A program made the translations under genes and the position numbers. 64,000 nucleotides of DNA from Leadbetterella sp964563435 (lineage in GTDB: Bacteria; Bacteroidota; Bacteroidia; Cytophagales; Spirosomataceae), in NCBI GenBank assembly GCA_964563435.1, contig CAZLXI010000022.1:12879-76878 (forward strand), read 5' to 3'. Numbering within the stretch: position 1 is the first letter of the stretch; every line of letters begins with the position of its first letter. Below are positions 59,599-64,000 of the stretch, in pieces. The notes under the pieces were generated by a model. That model ran no database searches and had not been told where the DNA came from. It saw only the letters and a program-made list of their open reading frames with translations.

Positions 59599-60372
59599 TC
59601 AGGATCTAGGAAAGATCGCATTCGTGATCTCCACAAACTGCGTATAATCCAACTGCTCCGCCCGCTTATTCTCATACGGGAATTCTGCCTGAGCAGAAAT
59701 GGGCTTCAGTGCATTAGAAAGCATTTTCCTCCGTTGATTAAAGGCTGTTTTCACCACGAGTTTAAACTTCTTAAAGTCGCAGTTCAACACCTTATCGTCA
59801 TTTCTCACGAGGCGGATCACCCCCGAATCTACTTTCGGCGGCGGGTCGAATGCAGCCGGCGGAACGGTAAAAGCGTATTCGATATCATAATAAGCCTGCA
59901 ACAAAACACTCAGAATCCCGTAATCTTTATTCCCCGGAGGCGAGGCTATCCGCTGGCCCACCTCCTTCTGAACCATGCCCACTACTTCCCGGACCTGGTC
60001 TTTGTAGTCGAGCACCTTAAAGAAAATCTGTGAAGAAATATTGTAAGGAAAATTACCGATAATACCGAACCGGTCTTCCGGCGTAAGTCCGAGAACTTTG
60101 TTCAGATCCACATGAAGAAAATCGGCATCAAAAAGATTTTTGCCGGTAAACCCGTAATACTTCTGAAGATACGCCACCGAATCCTTATCGATCTCCACCA
60201 GAAACAGGTCCAGCTCTTTTCGTTCGGTCAGGTATTGCGTCAGTACGCCCATTCCCGGCCCGATCTCCAGCACAGTGCCTTCACTTCGGTACAGTTCGGT
60301 AATTTTCCGGGCTGCCGCCAGGTCTTTTAAAAAATGCTGCCCGAGATGCTTCTTGGCTCTTACTTTTTCCAA
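59599..60372 (-). CDS. rsmA: 16S rRNA dimethyladenosine transferase RsmA (KsgA)
   Basis: The protein has 257 residues, start at TTG 60372 giving EKVRAKKHLGQHFLKDLAAARKI, the standard N-terminus. VLEIGPGMGVLTQYL is the SAM site and IIGNFPYNISSQIFFKVL the NPPY-type catalytic motif (here NFPY). The C-terminal helical domain has KTAFNQRRKMLSNALK. It dimethylates two adenosines near the 16S 3' end. Confidence 0.96.
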   Translation of the reverse strand: MEKVRAKKHLGQHFLKDLAAARKITELYRSEGTVLEIGPGMGVLTQYLTERKELDLFLVEIDKDSVAYLQKYYGFTGKNLFDADFLHVDLNKVLGLTPEDRFGIIGNFPYNISSQIFFKVLDYKDQVREVVGMVQKEVGQRIASPPGNKDYGILSVLLQAYYDIEYAFTVPPAAFDPPPKVDSGVIRLVRNDDKVLNCDFKKFKLVVKTAFNQRRKMLSNALKPISAQAEFPYENKRAEQLDYTQFVEITNAIFPRS

Positions 60373-60492
60373 TAATTTCCTGTTTGATCTGTAAAATTAG
60401 GGATTATTCAGGCAAACTAAGGCTTATGGTTCAAAATGTCTTTCCCGGTGCAATTAAATTCCACCAATATTTCTTAGCTTTAACCTATGTTA

Positions 60493-60509
60493 GAGCATGT
60501 TTAAATTTT
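60493..60509. repeat. GAGCATGTTTAAATTTT motif upstream of the hybrid kinase
   Basis: Identical at 15 of 17 positions to one terminal repeat of the 48852-49010 foldback element, in the 5' region of the next gene. No second end is visible, so it is a solo copy. Confidence 0.4.
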
Positions 60510-60541
60510 GGTTTAATCCTGCATGAAAAGCACTGACAACT

Positions 60542-63500
60542 ATGGCCAATTTCAAGACGGTATCCTACCCCTCGGAATACATCAGTTTTCTGGAAGATTT
60601 TGTAGAGAATACTTCCGAGATCAACTTTATTCTGAACAGTAAAGGGGAGTTTATCTTCGTCAATAATTCATTTGTTAAAACGCTGGGGTATGAAAAGGAA
60701 GAGGTAAAAGGCAAAAAGATCACCGATTACCTGCACCCCCAGTTCAAAGACGAAACCGTCAAAGAGACCCTGGGGCTTCGGCCCGGCCATCATTTGCATG
60801 ACTATACCCTGGTTTTCAGAAACAAGCTGAAAAAGCGGGTCTACCTCTTGGGCGACATTCATTTTTCGCAGCTCAGCAACGAAATGAAGGTTTACCGCTT
60901 CATCTTTCGTGACATTACCCAGCGGCGGCGTGCGGAAGCCGCCCAGAATCTCTATTTTGCCATAGCGCAGAGTAACCTGAATACCCGCAGCCTGGAGGAC
61001 TTCCTCGCCCAGGTGCATCTGAACCTGAAGAAGAACATCTACGCCAATAATTTTTTTGTGGCCGTTTTTGACAACAGCGACAGCAGCATCAACTTCCCGT
61101 ATCACGTGGACGAGTTTTTTGATACCGGCCAGAATTACATGAAACGTCACCTGGGAAACGGACTGATCGAATACTCACTCCTGCAAAAAAAGCCCCTGGT
61201 GTTTAACAGGGAGGAGCTGGAGGAGCTCATTGAGCGGGAAAAGCTCTTTATCTATGAATCTATTTTACCGGCAGTGCAAATCCTGGTGCCTCTCAAGGTC
61301 AATGAAGAAGTGATCGGGGTGATCGGGATCAAGTCCTATTCCGACGAAAACAAATTCAGCAGCAATGACCTGGAGCTCCTGCAGTTTGTTTCCGGCCAGA
61401 TCGCCATGACCATGGAACGTAAACGGGCCGAAGGCGACCTGGAGTTGCAGACCGCACGTTTAAAGGCCCTTTTCGACAGCAGCTCCCACCTGCTCTGGAC
61501 CGTCAATACCCGGCGCCAGCTCAGTTCCATGAACCGGAACTATTATAACATCGTTTACAGTCAGCTGGGCGAGGAGCCTAAGATCAACAGCAGTATTGAA
61601 CGCTACGGCTGGAAACTGTTTCATCCCGACGATAAACCCATGATGCGGGAAAAGTACAACCTTGCCTTTTCCGGCACCCCACAGTATTTCGAGCTGAACT
61701 GGGGCCAGAAAAACGGCGGTCCGGACTGGTATGAGTTCCACCTGAACCCTATCATTTCGGGCGAAAACGGCGAAGTGGAAGAGGTATCGGGAATTGCCCG
61801 GAATATCACGGAAAATAAAAAAGCGCTGCTCGATCTTCAGAAAAGTGAGAACAAATTCAGGAACATCATCGAGTCATTCATTGATATTTATTACCGGTCT
61901 GACCTGGCGGGTAACATCACCATGATCTCGCCGTCGGTCTATAAGCACACGGGCTACCACGAAGAGGAGGTTATCCACCAGAAAGTGGACCAGTTTTTCG
62001 AAGACGTGGTAGATTCTTCCAAAAACATTAAAACCCTGCTGAAATCCGGGAACATCACCAATTACGAAGTACGGGTAAAGCGTAAAGACGGCAGTATCCG
62101 GCAGTTTATGCTGAACATCCGGATGATCAAGAACGAAAAAGGTACTCCCATTGAAGTGGAAGGAGTGGCAAGGGATGTAACCGAGCTTCTGGGAAGTGCT
62201 GAAGAGCTGAAAGTTGCCAAGGAAGAGGCCGAGCACCTGCTGAAAGTAAAAGAGCAGTTCCTGGCCAATATGAGCCATGAGATCCGTACTCCCATGAACG
62301 GGATCATCGGGATGATCGACGTGCTGAACGAGACCGAGCTGGACAAGAGCCAGAAAGATTATGTTAACACCATTCGCAATTCTTCCGAGACCCTGCTGAC
62401 CATCCTGAACGACATCCTGGACCTTTCCAAGCTGGAAGCAGGAAAAATGAACATTGAAAAAAAGCCGTTTGACCTGAAAGAGATGCTGAAAAACCTGGTG
62501 GCCCTGTTCAAGCAAAAGGCAGCGGAGACTAATAACCTGCTGAAATTTGACTGGGATAACCGCGTCAACCCCTTCATCGTCGGCGACCAGATCCGGCTGT
62601 TGCAGATCCTCTCCAATCTCACCTCTAACGCCATCAAATTTACCCAGAACGGCGAAATTACGATCCGGATCACCCTGTCAGACCAACGCAAAAATCTTCA
62701 GATACTGAAATTCGAAGTGATTGATACCGGTATCGGAATTTCAGAGGAGAACCAGAGAAAGCTCTTTAATTCTTTTCAGCAGCTGGATATTTCCACTAAA
62801 AAGGCGTTCGGCGGTACAGGGCTCGGGCTGGTCATCTCCAAACAACTGGTAGAGGCCATGGACGGCGAGATCGGTCTGAGTTCCCTGCCGGGCCAGGGAA
62901 GCAACTTCCGGTTTACCCTCCCTGCCGAAGAGGCGCGGGCCTCGGAGATCAGTGAAAAGGTGAATACCGATCATGAGATATCCATTGAAGGATATTTCCG
63001 CGACTTTTCTCCCAAGATCCTGCTGGTGGATGATAACGCCATCAACCGCAAAGTGGCCATCGAGATCCTGCGAAAAGCCAACTGTAATGTGATCGGTGCG
63101 GATTCGGGCAGGAAGGCCATTGAGACCTTTCAGCATAACCCCGATTTTGACCTGATCCTCATGGACATCCAGATGCCCGAGATGGATGGCATAGAAACTA
63201 CCCTTGTTTTGCGTGAAAAATTCGGCAAGAAGTTGCCCCCGGTGGTGGCCATGACCGCCTATTCCATGGAAAATGACCGGGAAAAATTTCTGGCCAGCGG
63301 TATGGACAATTACCTTTCCAAGCCCATCCGGGCCAATCTCCTGGTGCAGAAAGTAGAAGAGTGCCTGAGCCCTGAAAACGCAGACCGGAGAAAAGGTAAA
63401 AAGGAAAGCCGGAAGAAATTTGAGGAGATCGATGCGGCTGTTCCCGCTTTTGACAACGAGGTGATCGGGAGTCTGAAAGATATGGTGGGGAACGAAATGC

Positions 63501-63778
63501 TGCTGTCGGTATTTGAAGATTTCAGAAGTGAAGCGGAGGTTCAGATAGAGAATGTACAAAGCGCCTACGACCGGAAAGACGTGGTGGCTATCCAGAAAGA
63601 GCTTCACACCCTGAAAGGCAATTCAGGTACCATCGGCCTGATGCGGATCCATGAGATTACTAAAGAGATAGAAATACCGGCCAAAGACGGCATCCTAGAG
63701 GGTTTTGAAAAGAAATTTGAAGCGCTACAGGCAGAATTTCGGTATTTTTCGGAGAATTATGAGCGCTATTGTGAGTAG
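60542..63778 (+). CDS. hybrid sensor histidine kinase (PAS-GAF-PAS-PAS-HisKA-HATPase-REC-HPt)
   Basis: The protein has 1078 residues, cytoplasmic, no membrane span or signal peptide. A PAS domain (20-130), GAF-like domain (about 140-300), two PAS domains (about 305-430 and 440-555), HisKA with the phospho-His at about 579 in NMSHEIRTPMNGIIGMIDV, HATPase with SNAIKFTQNGE and FGGTGLGLVISKQL, a receiver with Asp about 875 in LILMDIQMPEMDG, and a C-terminal HPt with His about 1022 in LHTLKGNSGT. It is a full multistep phosphorelay in one chain; partner and signal are unknown. A GAGCATG motif lies just upstream. Confidence 0.95.
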   Translation: MANFKTVSYPSEYISFLEDFVENTSEINFILNSKGEFIFVNNSFVKTLGYEKEEVKGKKITDYLHPQFKDETVKETLGLRPGHHLHDYTLVFRNKLKKRVYLLGDIHFSQLSNEMKVYRFIFRDITQRRRAEAAQNLYFAIAQSNLNTRSLEDFLAQVHLNLKKNIYANNFFVAVFDNSDSSINFPYHVDEFFDTGQNYMKRHLGNGLIEYSLLQKKPLVFNREELEELIEREKLFIYESILPAVQILVPLKVNEEVIGVIGIKSYSDENKFSSNDLELLQFVSGQIAMTMERKRAEGDLELQTARLKALFDSSSHLLWTVNTRRQLSSMNRNYYNIVYSQLGEEPKINSSIERYGWKLFHPDDKPMMREKYNLAFSGTPQYFELNWGQKNGGPDWYEFHLNPIISGENGEVEEVSGIARNITENKKALLDLQKSENKFRNIIESFIDIYYRSDLAGNITMISPSVYKHTGYHEEEVIHQKVDQFFEDVVDSSKNIKTLLKSGNITNYEVRVKRKDGSIRQFMLNIRMIKNEKGTPIEVEGVARDVTELLGSAEELKVAKEEAEHLLKVKEQFLANMSHEIRTPMNGIIGMIDVLNETELDKSQKDYVNTIRNSSETLLTILNDILDLSKLEAGKMNIEKKPFDLKEMLKNLVALFKQKAAETNNLLKFDWDNRVNPFIVGDQIRLLQILSNLTSNAIKFTQNGEITIRITLSDQRKNLQILKFEVIDTGIGISEENQRKLFNSFQQLDISTKKAFGGTGLGLVISKQLVEAMDGEIGLSSLPGQGSNFRFTLPAEEARASEISEKVNTDHEISIEGYFRDFSPKILLVDDNAINRKVAIEILRKANCNVIGADSGRKAIETFQHNPDFDLILMDIQMPEMDGIETTLVLREKFGKKLPPVVAMTAYSMENDREKFLASGMDNYLSKPIRANLLVQKVEECLSPENADRRKGKKESRKKFEEIDAAVPAFDNEVIGSLKDMVGNEMLLSVFEDFRSEAEVQIENVQSAYDRKDVVAIQKELHTLKGNSGTIGLMRIHEITKEIEIPAKDGILEGFEKKFEALQAEFRYFSENYERYCE

Positions 63779-63918
63779 GGCATCGCAGCTGCACGGTTAT
63801 TGACACGTGTAGGGTACCACTGTTGCCCAAGTGAGGGCCGGATCGCGCAGACAATGGCCCCAAACCCGCCAGTGAAACTGCAGCAGGCCAGGCCGCGCAG
63901 GCACTTCTGTCTGATTTA

Positions 63919-63993
63919 CGGCAGAGTCCTTTTTCAAAGAGACTCTGCCGTGCTGAAAAAAACAGCAGAGTCCAACAAGTTGAGACTCTGCTG
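63919..63993. repeat. two tandem hairpins of GCAGAGTC/GACTCTGC
   Basis: Hairpin 1: CGGCAGAGTC (63919-63928) with its complement (63941-63950). Hairpin 2: CAGCAGAGTC (63963-63972) with its complement (63984-63993). Both have 10-bp perfect stems and 11-12-nt loops. They could be terminators or a repeat. The space 63779-63918 shows no gene. Confidence 0.65.
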
Positions 63994-64000
63994 CAACGAA

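Noticed and set aside
63779..63918. Coding sequence after the hybrid kinase
   Set aside because: Only short shadow frames; no start with recognisable protein features.

Overview
The window looks like chromosomal DNA of a member of the Bacteroidota, most likely a Cytophagales relative. This rests on promoters with the Bacteroidota -7 element TAnnTTTG, weak or absent Shine-Dalgarno sequences, and gene families typical of that group (OmpA proteins with PD40 repeats, a GldJ-like FGE-fold protein, VTC/DUF4956/DUF2490 cluster, GH3 and GH78 enzymes, Mqo, a free-standing LytTR regulator). No species is assigned. There are no rRNA or tRNA genes, no CRISPR array and no complete insertion sequence.

Layout. 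1-6.7 kb: tex (cut by the window edge), a small frameshifted lipoprotein gene, a BaiN-type flavoprotein, a Xer-like recombinase with two altered catalytic positions, a DUF72 protein and a pirin. 6.8-8.8 kb: VTC-domain, DUF4956 and DUF2490 genes overlapping one another. 9.0-15.6 kb: an acetyl-CoA hydrolase/CoA-transferase, an iron uptake operon feoA-feoB plus a 40-residue FeoB-associated peptide, and a GH3 glycosidase. 15.9-24.8 kb: gdhA, queG, a glycosyltransferase-like protein, clpS-recR-SOD, and a symporter/FGE-like/Gfo-Idh operon.

25-30.3 kb is a regulatory and possible peptide-modification locus. It has a NarL-type response regulator, a TPR histidine kinase, a kinase-fold protein overlapping a HopA1-family protein (the pair that marks class V lanthipeptide clusters) and a LytTR regulator. 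30.5-35.8 kb holds a small lipoprotein, an HD hydrolase, a YitT protein and a GH78 rhamnosidase.

36.2-43.5 kb is a visibly A+T-richer block of nine same-strand, tightly packed genes, nearly all of unknown function. Recognisable parts are a membrane pYEATS protein, a LysM plus NlpC/P60-like protein, an outer-membrane barrel protein and a lipoprotein with an HExxH metalloprotease motif. It may be an undescribed accessory or conflict system. Dyads of 22 bp with NarL-type 7-2-7 spacing lie about 20 bp upstream of the -7 elements of the response regulator, the LytTR gene and this block, suggesting that the 25-kb locus controls all three.

43.5-64 kb is mostly housekeeping: hemJ, two OmpA-type envelope proteins, trxB, miaA with a Mom/GNAT-like gene, mqo, an M14 carboxypeptidase, a pyrimidine-dimer glycosylase, pyrG, a YhdH-type oxidoreductase, rsmA and a large hybrid histidine kinase.

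Throughout, intergenic spaces carry long-armed inverted repeats, several built from reiterated short words, and one 159-bp foldback element that looks like a MITE.
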